64,000 nt of DNA from Maridesulfovibrio bastinii DSM 16055 (GTDB lineage Bacteria > Desulfobacterota > Desulfovibrionia > Desulfovibrionales > Desulfovibrionaceae). This document shows, piece by piece, positions 45,192 to 53,635 of the stretch; the first letter of the stretch is position 1; every line of letters begins with the position of its first letter. The stretch is from contig NZ_KE387015.1 in the NCBI RefSeq assembly GCF_000429985.1, positions 111,664 through 175,663 on the forward strand. The letters run 5' to 3'. A program made the translations under genes and the position numbers. The notes under the pieces were generated by a model that worked only from the letters and a program-made list of their open reading frames with translations, was not told the DNA's origin and ran no database searches.

Positions 45192-45929
45192 TTACTTCCC
45201 GAATATTTCCTTTATAGCTGTTATGCCCATTTTACGGCGCAGAAAGCCTAACTGGTTCTGCAAGGGCAGGTTTTTAGGGCAGACATCTTCACAGGCCAGC
45301 AGGCCCATACATCCGAAGATACCCTCATCATTACCAATGATCTCAAAGTAATCCTTATCTGATCGCTGGTCACGCGGATCTACCACAAATCTGGCGATTC
45401 GATTCAAGGCAGCGGCCCCGAGGAAATCGTCGCGCATACGGGCTGTTCCACAGGCGGAAACACAGCAGCCGCATTCAATGCAGCGCTCAAGCTCGTATAT
45501 CTGTTCAGCGACATCATTATCCATGCGTTCTTCCTGAGCCTTGGGATCAAAGACCTTTTTAGTGTGAATCCATGATTCGGTACTCTGGTACATCTCCCTG
45601 AACCAGACTCCGGTATCAACTGAAAGGTCACCTATCAATTTAAAGACAGGCAGAGGCAAAAGGGTAATTTTGTCCGGCAGATCCTTGGTTTTTGTCTGGC
45701 AGGCAAGCCTTGGCCGACCGTTGACAACCATTGCACATGCTCCGCAGATTCCGGCCCGGCAACAGAAGTCGAAAATAAGACCGGGGTCCTGCTCCTCGCG
45801 CAGACGGTTAAGGGCTATGAACAAAGTCATATTTACAGTTTCATCCAGAATAAACTTCTGCATGTGAGGAACCGAATCTTTTTCCTGCGGATTATAGCGG
45901 AATATTTCAAATTCAAGATTTCTACTCAT
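45192..45929 (-). CDS. frdB: Fumarate reductase/succinate dehydrogenase iron-sulfur subunit
   Basis: Carries three Fe-S clusters that link the flavoprotein to the membrane cytochrome. The 245 residues show the [2Fe-2S] site CCRAGICGACAMVVNGRPRLAC (split: CCRAGICGAC and, later, RLAC), the [4Fe-4S] site CIECGCCVSACG, and the [3Fe-4S]/[4Fe-4S] site CMGLLACEDVCPKNL. Order and length match the family. It ends 2 bp before fumarase alpha begins and lies 28 bp after frdA. Confidence 0.94.
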   Translation of the reverse strand: MSRNLEFEIFRYNPQEKDSVPHMQKFILDETVNMTLFIALNRLREEQDPGLIFDFCCRAGICGACAMVVNGRPRLACQTKTKDLPDKITLLPLPVFKLIGDLSVDTGVWFREMYQSTESWIHTKKVFDPKAQEERMDNDVAEQIYELERCIECGCCVSACGTARMRDDFLGAAALNRIARFVVDPRDQRSDKDYFEIIGNDEGIFGCMGLLACEDVCPKNLPLQNQLGFLRRKMGITAIKEIFGK

Positions 45930-45957
45930 TTTAAATCCTTAAATTTATCCCCGAAGG

Positions 45958-47811
45958 TTAACGCTTGATAGTCTTGGCCTCAATTTCAGTTTTATCGGCC
46001 TCGATTATAGACCCGCCGCCGTATCCCCTGTCTCCCGGGGGAAGCTCAAAGTAAGGGGTTGTTTCCTCATACTTGAGATCAGGTTCATCAGCTCCTTCAG
46101 GCCAGTATGCCAGTGTGCGGTTCAACCAGTCGCGGTCATTTCTTGCCGGGAAATCTTCACGGTTGTGACTTCCGCGACTTTCTGTCCGGTTAAGCGCACC
46201 GGTGGCAATACAAAGCCCGAGTCTGACCTGGCCTTCCAGTTTTAAAGCTGAACCAAGTTCGAAATTGGCTCCTGCTCCGCTGGAGACAAGACCTACTTTA
46301 CGGGACTTTTCAAGAACACCTTTCAATGTTTCTACGCACTCTTCGAGATCAGGACCGTTCCTGAAGACAAAACAGCCTTTCATCAGGGCTTCCTGCAATT
46401 CCGCACGAACGGCATAAACATTTTCTGTTCCGTTGCGTCCGCTGATAAGATTATCGATTCGTTCCTGCTGCTTCTTCACAGCCTCAGAAACAACACTGGT
46501 TTTAAACCGTGTTTCATAACCTTCAAGAAATTCTACAATTTTTCCACCAATAATGCCACCGGCAACAACCGTTTCCGCAAGTGAGTTACCTCCAAGCCGG
46601 TTGAATCCGTGCATGTCCCAGCAGGCGGCTTCTCCGGCGGAGAAAAGGCCTTTGAGCCCATAAACCGCACCGTCTTTATTGGTACGGATACCGGCCATGG
46701 TGTAATGCTGTGTGGGACGGACCGGGATCAATTGTTTTCTGGGGTCAATACCCAGAAAATGATGACATATTTCATCAACTTCACGGAGTTTCGTTGAAAT
46801 ATGCTTGTCTCCGAGATGACGGATATCAAGCCACAAATGTTCACCGTAGGCACTCTTGACCCCTTTTCCCTGACGCATGTGATGGGTCATCCAGCGTGAA
46901 ACAACGTCTCGTGAAGCAAGTTCGGCCTTTTCAGGCTCATAAATATTCATGAAGCGTTCTTCATTGACATCAAGCAGGGTTCCGCCGTCACCGCGGCAGC
47001 CTTCAGTAACAAGAATATCAGTGGGAACTATTCCGGTGGGATGAAACTGGATTGATTCAGGATTTCCTATGGGAACAACTCCGGTCTCATGGGCAATTAT
47101 ATGTCCTCCGCCATCGCAGATTACGGCGTTTGTGGTAGCCTTGTATATTCTGCCGAAACCGCCGGTGCAGATTGCTGTAGCCTTGGAAAGATAAACTTCC
47201 AGCTCTCCGGTTCGCAGGCAGCGGACCACGGCACCCATACAGGTATCGCCGTCATGTATAAGCGAGATGGCTTCCTTACGGTCAAAAACATTAATGCCGA
47301 GTTCGGCACAACGGTTGTCCATGGTACACATTACCGCATGCCCGGTGCCGTCAGAAGTATAGCAGGTACGCCATTTTGCTGTTCCACCGAAACTTCTCGC
47401 GGTTATGAGACCTTCATTCTCCTCCTTTTCAACCTTTTCAAATTTTTCTCCGCCCTTGAAATAGAAAGATTTACCCGGAACAACCCGGTTCCACGGAACT
47501 CCCCAATGAGCCAGCCTTCTCATTTCTATAGGAGCATTATCCGCAAAAAGTCTTGCGACCTCCTGATCACAGCCCCAGTCCGAGCCGCGAACCGTATCGC
47601 CGAAATGAATATCACAATTGTCTCCCTCACCTTTGGCGCAGTTTCCAAGTGCGGCCTGCATGCCTCCCTGAGCAGCCGAAGAATGGGACCTGCGGGCAGG
47701 GACTATGGAAAGACAGATGACATCGAAACCTTTCTGCGCCGACTCCACAGCCACGCGTTCTCCGGCCAGTCCGGCCCCGATGACAAGAAGATCAGAGTAG
47801 TAAGTCTGCAT
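45958..47811 (-). CDS. frdA: Fumarate reductase/succinate dehydrogenase flavoprotein subunit
   Basis: Catalytic subunit reducing fumarate or oxidising succinate. The 617 residues contain the FAD motif VIGAGLAGERVAVE, the covalent-FAD His region RRSHSSAAQGGMQAALGN, ATAICTGGFGRIY, the active-site HPTGIVPTDILVTEGCRGDGG, and the C-terminal RTESRGSHNREDFPARND. Direction cannot be read from sequence. Partner FrdC is of the diheme, menaquinone-linked type used by anaerobes in fumarate reduction, so I use frd names; sdh is possible. Confidence 0.95.
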   Translation of the reverse strand: MQTYYSDLLVIGAGLAGERVAVESAQKGFDVICLSIVPARRSHSSAAQGGMQAALGNCAKGEGDNCDIHFGDTVRGSDWGCDQEVARLFADNAPIEMRRLAHWGVPWNRVVPGKSFYFKGGEKFEKVEKEENEGLITARSFGGTAKWRTCYTSDGTGHAVMCTMDNRCAELGINVFDRKEAISLIHDGDTCMGAVVRCLRTGELEVYLSKATAICTGGFGRIYKATTNAVICDGGGHIIAHETGVVPIGNPESIQFHPTGIVPTDILVTEGCRGDGGTLLDVNEERFMNIYEPEKAELASRDVVSRWMTHHMRQGKGVKSAYGEHLWLDIRHLGDKHISTKLREVDEICHHFLGIDPRKQLIPVRPTQHYTMAGIRTNKDGAVYGLKGLFSAGEAACWDMHGFNRLGGNSLAETVVAGGIIGGKIVEFLEGYETRFKTSVVSEAVKKQQERIDNLISGRNGTENVYAVRAELQEALMKGCFVFRNGPDLEECVETLKGVLEKSRKVGLVSSGAGANFELGSALKLEGQVRLGLCIATGALNRTESRGSHNREDFPARNDRDWLNRTLAYWPEGADEPDLKYEETTPYFELPPGDRGYGGGSIIEADKTEIEAKTIKR

Positions 47812-47823
47812 TTAAAACCCCAT

Positions 47824-48471
47824 TTAACTTAAGGTGAAAAAACGAATCAGGGTAATCACACCGATAACTATAAATATAGTGAAGAGTCCCGATTCGAACT
47901 TCTTGGCCTTTTTACGCCCGTCAGATTTAATTACGCCCCACTTCACGCCGATGCGATAGAAGCCGACACTTACATGCAGTTCGACGCAGGGCAGCAGAAC
48001 CATATAGAACAGGAACCACCAGCCGGTCTGAATTCTGGCTGCTGACTTTGCTGCGGTGATAGGAAGGTCAGTAAGCACAACCCACATGTGGGCGGCTCCC
48101 ATCACCAGAATAATCATTGCGGTTACAGCCTGAACAACCCAGAGCCAGGTGTCGCGGTGCTGCATCATTTTGGCGTGTTTCCAGATAGTCTGCTGACCTC
48201 TGGAACGAAACGGAATTTTACGGGCCGCAATTACAAAATGGATGAGGAAAACAAGGAAGATCAGAGGTCCGCCAAGCTGAGCCATATAAGTGCTTTCAAA
48301 AAAACCGGCTATGGCGTTCATGGCGTTCGGGGAAACAACTACCGAGGACACAAGGATCATGTGACACCACATGAACAGGACAAGCCCTGCTCCGGTCAGC
48401 ATCTGTATCCAGTCCAGAACGGCATCGCGTCTGGATGGAAGATCCACATGCATGGTCGCATCTACAGTCAT
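47824..48471 (-). CDS. frdC: Fumarate reductase/succinate dehydrogenase cytochrome b subunit
   Basis: Membrane anchor with two b hemes that exchanges electrons with menaquinone. The 215 residues have five helices with His residues in the expected places: LFMWCHMILVSSV, LIHFVIAARKIPF, HRDTWLWVVQAVTA, GAAHMWVVL and CVELHVSVGFYR. One large subunit with five helices is the type B pattern (Wolinella-like). A strong AGGAGGAA site precedes ATG 48471. First gene of the frdCAB-fumarase-malic enzyme array. Confidence 0.92.
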   Translation of the reverse strand: MTVDATMHVDLPSRRDAVLDWIQMLTGAGLVLFMWCHMILVSSVVVSPNAMNAIAGFFESTYMAQLGGPLIFLVFLIHFVIAARKIPFRSRGQQTIWKHAKMMQHRDTWLWVVQAVTAMIILVMGAAHMWVVLTDLPITAAKSAARIQTGWWFLFYMVLLPCVELHVSVGFYRIGVKWGVIKSDGRKKAKKFESGLFTIFIVIGVITLIRFFTLS

Positions 48472-49168
48472 AACTTCCTCCTTTCACGGGCATGGCGCAC
48501 CCGCTTTAATGGAATTGCAACATAGCCGTATCAGCTAAATCCCAGCTATGTACCAGCCGCACTTACCCCCTCTGGGCATGAACGGCATCAATCCGGCATT
48601 TTACATCCGATGCTTAAGGGCATCGGACGCGATTCAAATACCCGGCTTAAACGGAGCACATCCCTTGAAAAGGAAAGAACTCAAAATCACAGCCGAATCC
48701 GTATCTGAAAAGACACACAGATCTTTAACCGAAAATTTCATAGTGGTATTCGGGCAACTCAATTTGCAGCCGGAGAAAACAGGATGCGTATGCACCGTTC
48801 CGGCAGCAGAGCCCGCCATGTCGGGAAGGAGAAAATTGAAAGCGCAACAGAAGAAAGCTACACTTTTGTCATAGATATTTTGGATACAAAACAAAAATTT
48901 TATCAATACAATGTGATCATTTTGCTTTTCACCCAAATTATTCATCAAGGCAGAATCTAATTTTAAATTCCGCTTTCCGGGACCTGAAAAACGTTCGCAA
49001 CAAACAATTTTTACAGGTATTATGTTTTGATTCCAAAGCAGCATGCAAAAACCTGCCGTTTATATAATATTGTGGAATAACAAAACTTTTAATAAAATTC
49101 TTAATAAAGAAACCTGCGTTCACGGAGTCTTTATTCAGAACTCTTGAGATTAGTTCTAACAGTGGTTA

Positions 49169-49186
49169 ATTGGTTGGTCAATCAAT
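49169..49186. promoter_or_regulatory. Candidate TetR operator (imperfect palindrome)
   Basis: ATTGGTTGG / TCAATCAAT forms an 18-bp inverted repeat with 7 of 9 positions symmetric. It ends 12 bp before a TTGACA box and about 300 bp upstream of the TetR gene. TetR repressors usually bind such sites near their own promoter; assignment is by position only. Confidence 0.35.
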
Positions 49187-49198
49187 TTTAAAAAAAAC

Positions 49199-49229
49199 TT
49201 GACATCTTTTTAATTTTCAAAATTAGAAT
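49199..49229 (+). promoter_or_regulatory. Possible promoter upstream of the TetR gene
   Basis: TTGACA (49199-49204) and TAGAAT (49224-49229) with a 19-bp spacer. It lies about 255 bp before the TetR start, implying a long leader; another start nearer the gene cannot be excluded. Confidence 0.35.
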
Positions 49230-49483
49230 ATATTGTTACTAAATTCACAAAACGTAACACCAGGTTGTAAGTTTCATATATAATCATTTTACGTTTTTCG
49301 CATATCAGGATAAAGCAAAATCCAATTAATTTAGGTAGAACCTATAAACGCAATAATTTTATAAATCATGGAGTTCAGTTTTTGCTTGTATTAATACTAT
49401 TCACATACTAAGCAGATCATACTGACATTATCCTCCCCGATTTCAGTACATTCTCCCGGATTTCGGTCCGGGGACGGACAATT

Positions 49484-50056
49484 ATGAGTAAAAAAGACAA
49501 AATATTGTATGCGGCACAGGAAATGTTCGGCAGACACGGATATGCCAATACAACCATGAAAATGATTGCCGACAGAGCCGGAGTCGCGTCAGGGCTGGTC
49601 TCCCACTATTATGGAACTAAAGATAATCTTTTCCTTGAAGCCGGTGACGACCTCATTGACAAAATGCTTGTTTTTGTAACGGAAAAAGCCCAGAAAGCAC
49701 CCTCAGGGCTGGAAGCAATAGGAATATTCGTAAAATCCTACCTTGATTTCACTTTAAAGAACAAAGAGACATTTCCAACCCTTCTACGCTGTTCACCATT
49801 CAGCGATGATTATCCCGACCTAGACCGCCATCAGGTTGCCAGTAAATTCAAAAAGCTTATAGACCAGATCAGCAATTATCTTGAAAAGGGAATGGCGGAC
49901 GGATCTATTGAAGAACTGCCTCTAACTCAAACGTCCTTCCTACTGTACGGACACATTGTCGGAGCAGTCAGGACCGTTTTCCTTGCCCCCTATGATTCCA
50001 AAGGAGTCTTTGAGGAAGCATGTCACTTCATAATACGAAGCATCGCCAAACAGTAA
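49484..50056 (+). CDS. TetR-family transcriptional regulator
   Basis: A 190-residue regulator. The N-terminal helix-turn-helix is canonical: KILYAAQEMFGRHGYANTTMKMIADRAGVASGLVSHYYGTKDNLF (residues 6-50). The C-terminal ligand domain is variable. Its 3' end overlaps the start of the MFS-ApbE gene by 37 bp, so regulator and target are co-expressed and the operon is probably autoregulated. Confidence 0.93.
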   Translation: MSKKDKILYAAQEMFGRHGYANTTMKMIADRAGVASGLVSHYYGTKDNLFLEAGDDLIDKMLVFVTEKAQKAPSGLEAIGIFVKSYLDFTLKNKETFPTLLRCSPFSDDYPDLDRHQVASKFKKLIDQISNYLEKGMADGSIEELPLTQTSFLLYGHIVGAVRTVFLAPYDSKGVFEEACHFIIRSIAKQ

Positions 50057-52251
50057 GCAACCCGGCTATAGCAGTCCTTATTTCAGCAGCTTTTATAACA
50101 GCTGTAGGACTTGGCATTTTTACTTTCACTCTGCCTTTATTGAATTTTGATGAACGGGCCAGCGGAGCATGGCTTGGAACAGCTTTTGCCGGATACTATC
50201 TGGCAAAGATGATTACGGCTCCTGTTTCCGGGATTCTTTCCGACAAATTCGGTCCCAGAGCTATTCTTATTCCGGCGTCACTGTTGTCGGCCTTACTGCC
50301 ACTGCTATATCTGCCAGTGCAATCACTGAGCATGACCTATGCCATTCAGCTCGGGCTTGGATTTACCTCGGGCATGATACGGACTGTCACCATGGCTGTA
50401 ATAGGAAACTATTCAGACCATGAAGAAATGCACCACCGTTTTTCCATGCTTTCAACCGCATTCAACGCGGCCTTTTTCTTTGGTCCTGTTCTCGGCGGGT
50501 GGCTGTATATGGAACGTGACTTCGTGCATGTTCTCTGCGGCGTCTCAATTCTGATGGCCGTTTCATTCGCCCTCTTCCTGTTTTCAATTCCGGTATCAAC
50601 TTCAACCGCATGTCCAGCACCTCTCATAAACAATACGAGAGAAGAAAAAACATTCTGGTTTCAACTGCCACTGCTGCTTTCCATTGCCGGGCGGACGGCA
50701 GGGATCGGAGCTTTAATGACTTTTTATCCGGTATTGCTGAAAACAAGACTTTCGGTGAGTGGGATTCAAGCCGGAATGATTTTTACCGTCCCCAATCTGA
50801 CAGCAGTGCTGCTGCTTCCAATAGCTGGGAGGATGCTTGCTTCATACGATTGCAAAAAAACTGCGGCCATAGGGATGCTCATCAGCTCTGCCGGTCTCTA
50901 CCTGCTCAGTATGCCCTACTCAACCCCGATATTTATACTCTTTGGCATCATAACCGGGCTTGGCTCAGCCATATCCATACCGGCATCAATGACCTTGAGC
51001 TCAGCATTGAACAATAAGCAGGGACACAGCCACGGAAAAGCAAATCTGGCAGCCAATATCGGCTTCTTTGCCGGTCCTCTTGCGGCCGGTTTTGCAGTCA
51101 GAATGTCTGGAGCTACCGAGGCGGCATTGCAGTCAGGGGGACTCATCGGTGCAGCTTTTTGCATCCCCCTCCTTGGGGAAAGCTTTTCCTCAGGTTTTAA
51201 ATGTTCAGCTGTTGCTACAAAAAAAATCCGCACAGCTTCATTTACTATATGCCTGCTGATTCTTGCCCTTAGCCCGTTTTCCATTTCTTCTTTCTCACAA
51301 CATGCTGAAAATATGGAGCAAACATACCGTTATACTGATGCGGCCATGGGCACGGTGGTCAATATAACGATAGAAGCGGAATCACCTTCCAAGGCTGAAG
51401 AGTCTGCCCGCAAGGCAATAAAGACAATGCGATTCCTGCAAAAAGATTTTGACCACAGAAGCAGATATGGCTCCATTGGAAGGGTAAATAAAGAAGCGGG
51501 AAAGGAAGCGGTAGAAGTAAGTGAAAGAGCCTACACCCTGATCTCGCACGGCCTTGAGTTCGGCAAAAAAACTTCCGGAGTTTTTGATATCACTATTGGA
51601 GCGGTTACAGATGCCCCATTTTATTATGCTTTAAGCGATAAGCTAATCAGATCGAAAAAAAATCTGGTGGATTACCGCAAAGTAAAACTATTTCCGGACT
51701 CAAATAAAGTTTTTCTGCCGGTTAAAGGTATGGCTCTGGATATGGGAGGACTCGCCAAAGGAACCATCCTTGATGCAGCCGCCCTTAACTTGCGAAAGTC
51801 CGGTATAAAAAACGGGATGATTGAAGGTGGCGGAGATTTTGCCTGTTTTGGAGAACGCGAATGGGTGATAGGACTCAAAAATCCGCGCGGAGCAGGAATG
51901 CTTGGAACGATAAGAGTCCGCAATCAGGCTGTTTGCGGTTCCGGAGATTACCGCCAGTTTATAATTTCCGATAAAAATGGTGATCAGGTCCGCAGGCATC
52001 ACATAATAGACATTAACTCAATGGAATCAGCAGATGAAAGCATAGCAACAACGGTTCTGGCTCCTGATGCTGAAACAGCCGACGCTCTGGCAACATCCAT
52101 GTTTATTATGGGACCGGATCAGGGAGGCAGACTTCTGAAAAAATTATATCCCAAATGTTCCGCAATGTGGGTACTGCCTGATATGTCCGTAGTAAAAACA
52201 GAAAATTTTCCTGCAATTTCAAACAAGGCTGATGAGCAGCAAGGAAACTGA
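50020..52251 (+). CDS. MFS transporter fused to ApbE flavin transferase
   Basis: A single 743-residue frame. Residues ~14-390 form an MFS transporter with twelve hydrophobic segments and the loop-2 motif GILSDKFGPRAIL (71-83). A hydrophobic helix at 404-425 then leads into a complete ApbE domain (~436-735): MGTVVNITIEA (443), the Mg/FAD motif ALDMGGLAKGTILDAAA (572 on), EGGGDFACFG, and the C-terminal TTVLAPDAETADALATS. ApbE transfers FMN from FAD to Thr in RnfG/NqrC-type proteins outside the membrane, so the linking helix would place it in the periplasm. ATG 50020 follows GAGGAAGC. I know of no standard family with this fusion. Confidence 0.88.
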   Translation: MSLHNTKHRQTVSNPAIAVLISAAFITAVGLGIFTFTLPLLNFDERASGAWLGTAFAGYYLAKMITAPVSGILSDKFGPRAILIPASLLSALLPLLYLPVQSLSMTYAIQLGLGFTSGMIRTVTMAVIGNYSDHEEMHHRFSMLSTAFNAAFFFGPVLGGWLYMERDFVHVLCGVSILMAVSFALFLFSIPVSTSTACPAPLINNTREEKTFWFQLPLLLSIAGRTAGIGALMTFYPVLLKTRLSVSGIQAGMIFTVPNLTAVLLLPIAGRMLASYDCKKTAAIGMLISSAGLYLLSMPYSTPIFILFGIITGLGSAISIPASMTLSSALNNKQGHSHGKANLAANIGFFAGPLAAGFAVRMSGATEAALQSGGLIGAAFCIPLLGESFSSGFKCSAVATKKIRTASFTICLLILALSPFSISSFSQHAENMEQTYRYTDAAMGTVVNITIEAESPSKAEESARKAIKTMRFLQKDFDHRSRYGSIGRVNKEAGKEAVEVSERAYTLISHGLEFGKKTSGVFDITIGAVTDAPFYYALSDKLIRSKKNLVDYRKVKLFPDSNKVFLPVKGMALDMGGLAKGTILDAAALNLRKSGIKNGMIEGGGDFACFGEREWVIGLKNPRGAGMLGTIRVRNQAVCGSGDYRQFIISDKNGDQVRRHHIIDINSMESADESIATTVLAPDAETADALATSMFIMGPDQGGRLLKKLYPKCSAMWVLPDMSVVKTENFPAISNKADEQQGN

Positions 52252-52253
52252 CA

Positions 52254-52652
52254 TTGCGCACCATAACCGCATTTACTATTTTCTGGATTCCCATGATTCC
52301 GATAGCAATTCTGAACGGACTTCTGCGGGTATTATTGTTTCAGCCTTACATGAATGAACTTGCGGCACATCAGCTCTCAACACTGACCTGCATTTTATTT
52401 TTAGCTGTTTACACACATTTTTTAATTAAAAGATTCAAGCCAACTGATTTTCAGTCCCTTTCAGGCGGTCTTGTCTGGATGATACTGACGATCTTATTTG
52501 AATTTTCTTTCGGCCACTTTATTGCAGGACACAGCTGGGAATTAATTTTGAACGACTATAATATTTTTAAAGGACGAATCTGGGTTTTCATTCCTGTTTC
52601 CCTAGCCATCATGCCGTTGATTATGAATAAAATTAATTTTTTAAAAAATTAA
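52254..52652 (+). CDS. Small polytopic membrane protein of unknown function
   Basis: A 132-residue protein starting at TTG 52254, nine bases after AAGGA, two bases past the MFS-ApbE stop. Four hydrophobic helices (ITAFTIFWIPMIPIAILNGLL, LSTLTCILFLAVYTHFL, LVWMILTILFEFSFGHFIAG, IWVFIPVSLAIMPLI) fill the sequence. No catalytic motif is seen. Tight coupling suggests it works with, or is exported alongside, the fusion protein. It ends an operon of three. Confidence 0.75.
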   Translation: MRTITAFTIFWIPMIPIAILNGLLRVLLFQPYMNELAAHQLSTLTCILFLAVYTHFLIKRFKPTDFQSLSGGLVWMILTILFEFSFGHFIAGHSWELILNDYNIFKGRIWVFIPVSLAIMPLIMNKINFLKN

Positions 52653-52815
52653 ATTTTTTGAATTCTTTTTAAAGCCGATTCATTTCACATTTCCTACTTT
52701 TTATTAACAGCACAACAAATAAAAATTTTAATTAATAAATTCAATATATTAAAAAATGCAGCATATTGTTTGCAAAAAATATTTAAAAAAAGTTTCATTT
52801 AATTTAAAATAATGC

Positions 52816-52844
52816 TTGACGAGAAAGCGGAATCAACATAGTTC
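52816..52844 (+). promoter_or_regulatory. Promoter of tRNA-Arg
   Basis: TTGACG (52816-52821) and TAGTTC (52839-52844) with a 17-bp spacer, 14 bp upstream of the tRNA. The stretch before it is very AT-rich, like an UP element. Confidence 0.6.
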
Positions 52845-52857
52845 TCTCTCTCGAAGC

Positions 52858-52934
52858 GCGCCTGTAGCTCAGCTGGATAGAGTGCCGGACTACGAATCCG
52901 TAGGTCAGAGGTTCGAATCCTCTCAGGCGCACCA
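52858..52934 (+). tRNA. tRNA-Arg (anticodon ACG)
   Basis: Complete cloverleaf. The acceptor stem is GCGCCTG / CAGGCGC, the D-arm has GCTCAGCTGGATAGAGT, and the anticodon loop CTACGAA sits in a CGGA / TCCG stem. The T-arm is AGAGGTTCGAATCCTCT, and the CCA end is encoded. Anticodon ACG (A34 normally changed to inosine) reads CGU/CGC/CGA Arg codons. Confidence 0.98.
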
Positions 52935-52943
52935 CGCTAATAC

Positions 52944-52979
52944 AAGGACTTACATCAACTGATGTAAGTCCTTTTTTTT
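52944..52979 (+). terminator. Terminator after tRNA-Arg
   Basis: Fourteen-bp stem AAGGACTTACATCA / TGATGTAAGTCCTT ending in a run of eight T, 9 bp after the tRNA. Confidence 0.92.
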
Positions 52980-53000
52980 GCGCTGTTAGTAAATAAAAAA

Positions 53001-53029
53001 ATCGCCCCGGCTGTAAACAGCGGGGCGAT
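53001..53029 (-). terminator. Minus-strand terminator with no clear gene before it
   Basis: Stem ATCGCCCCG / CGGGGCGAT; on minus it is followed by seven T (ATTTTTTTA). A minus-strand transcript should therefore end here. The only frame ending nearby is a 37-codon stretch stopping at 53049, which ends TIMCGCYEAD; it lacks a credible start and may be a gene remnant. Confidence 0.7.
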
Positions 53030-53215
53030 GTAATGGTCAGTGCCGGAATCAGTCAGCTTCGTAACAACCGCACATAATGGTATTGCGGGTACCTTCCTGA
53101 ATATCTCCCTCAAGCTTTATTAACAAAGCCTCCAAAAAGAAAAAGGGAGAGTCCGGCGATTGTCAGCCAAAAAATCCTGCGGCACAAACCAGTTTAAGCA
53201 CTGTGACTGTACGGA

Positions 53216-53428
53216 CTATTTATCCATACTTTCCTTTGCATCATCTATACTTTCATCAACTTTATTTCCAAGATCTTTAGCCATATCTCCTGACTTATCG
53301 ATCATCTGGTCGATTTTTTTACCGGCTTTTTCAGCAGGACCTTCCTGATCCTGACAACCGGCAACCAGAGTAAGCATAGACAACAGACAAAATACGAATA
53401 CCAACACTTTAAACTTTTTCACTAACAC
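53216..53428 (-). CDS. Small lipoprotein with amphipathic helix
   Basis: A 70-residue precursor with a signal segment ending in the lipobox LVAGC (Cys25). The mature part (about 46 residues) is charged and helical: KIDQMIDKSGDMAKDLGNKVDESIDDAKESMDK. It resembles YtxH-like or entericidin-like small envelope lipoproteins, but function is not recognisable. A GGAGTG site precedes the ATG at 53428. Free-standing. Confidence 0.72.
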   Translation of the reverse strand: MLVKKFKVLVFVFCLLSMLTLVAGCQDQEGPAEKAGKKIDQMIDKSGDMAKDLGNKVDESIDDAKESMDK

Positions 53429-53635
53429 TCCTTAATTGCAGATTAGTCCCCTCTCCACAAAACGTCGACTCCACCCATAACATATTTACACAACTGAAAC
53501 ACTAAAAAAATGAACCGGATTGATCATAAGATATAATCCGTAAATATTAATATGACAGACTAATTTTAGATATATAATTATTATCTTTTTATCATCTGGA
53601 CGATTTATTAATAGAAAATCCAATAAACGAAGCCA

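Larger units (their letters stand above)
48472..49483. other. Intergenic region of 1.0 kb without a supported gene
   Basis: The gap between divergent frdC (minus) and a TetR gene (plus). Open frames at 48548-48874 (+) and 48634-49044 (-) overlap each other, lack ribosome-binding sites and have no protein character. Base composition shifts from balanced (48472-48880) to AT-rich (49050-49480). The left half must hold the frdC promoter. The right half holds a candidate TetR operator and promoter. Confidence 0.6.

Noticed and set aside
48548-49044. Two overlapping open frames in the frdC-TetR gap (48548-48874 plus, 48634-49044 minus)
   Set aside because: They overlap on opposite strands, have no ribosome-binding site, show random-like composition and no domain or signal features.
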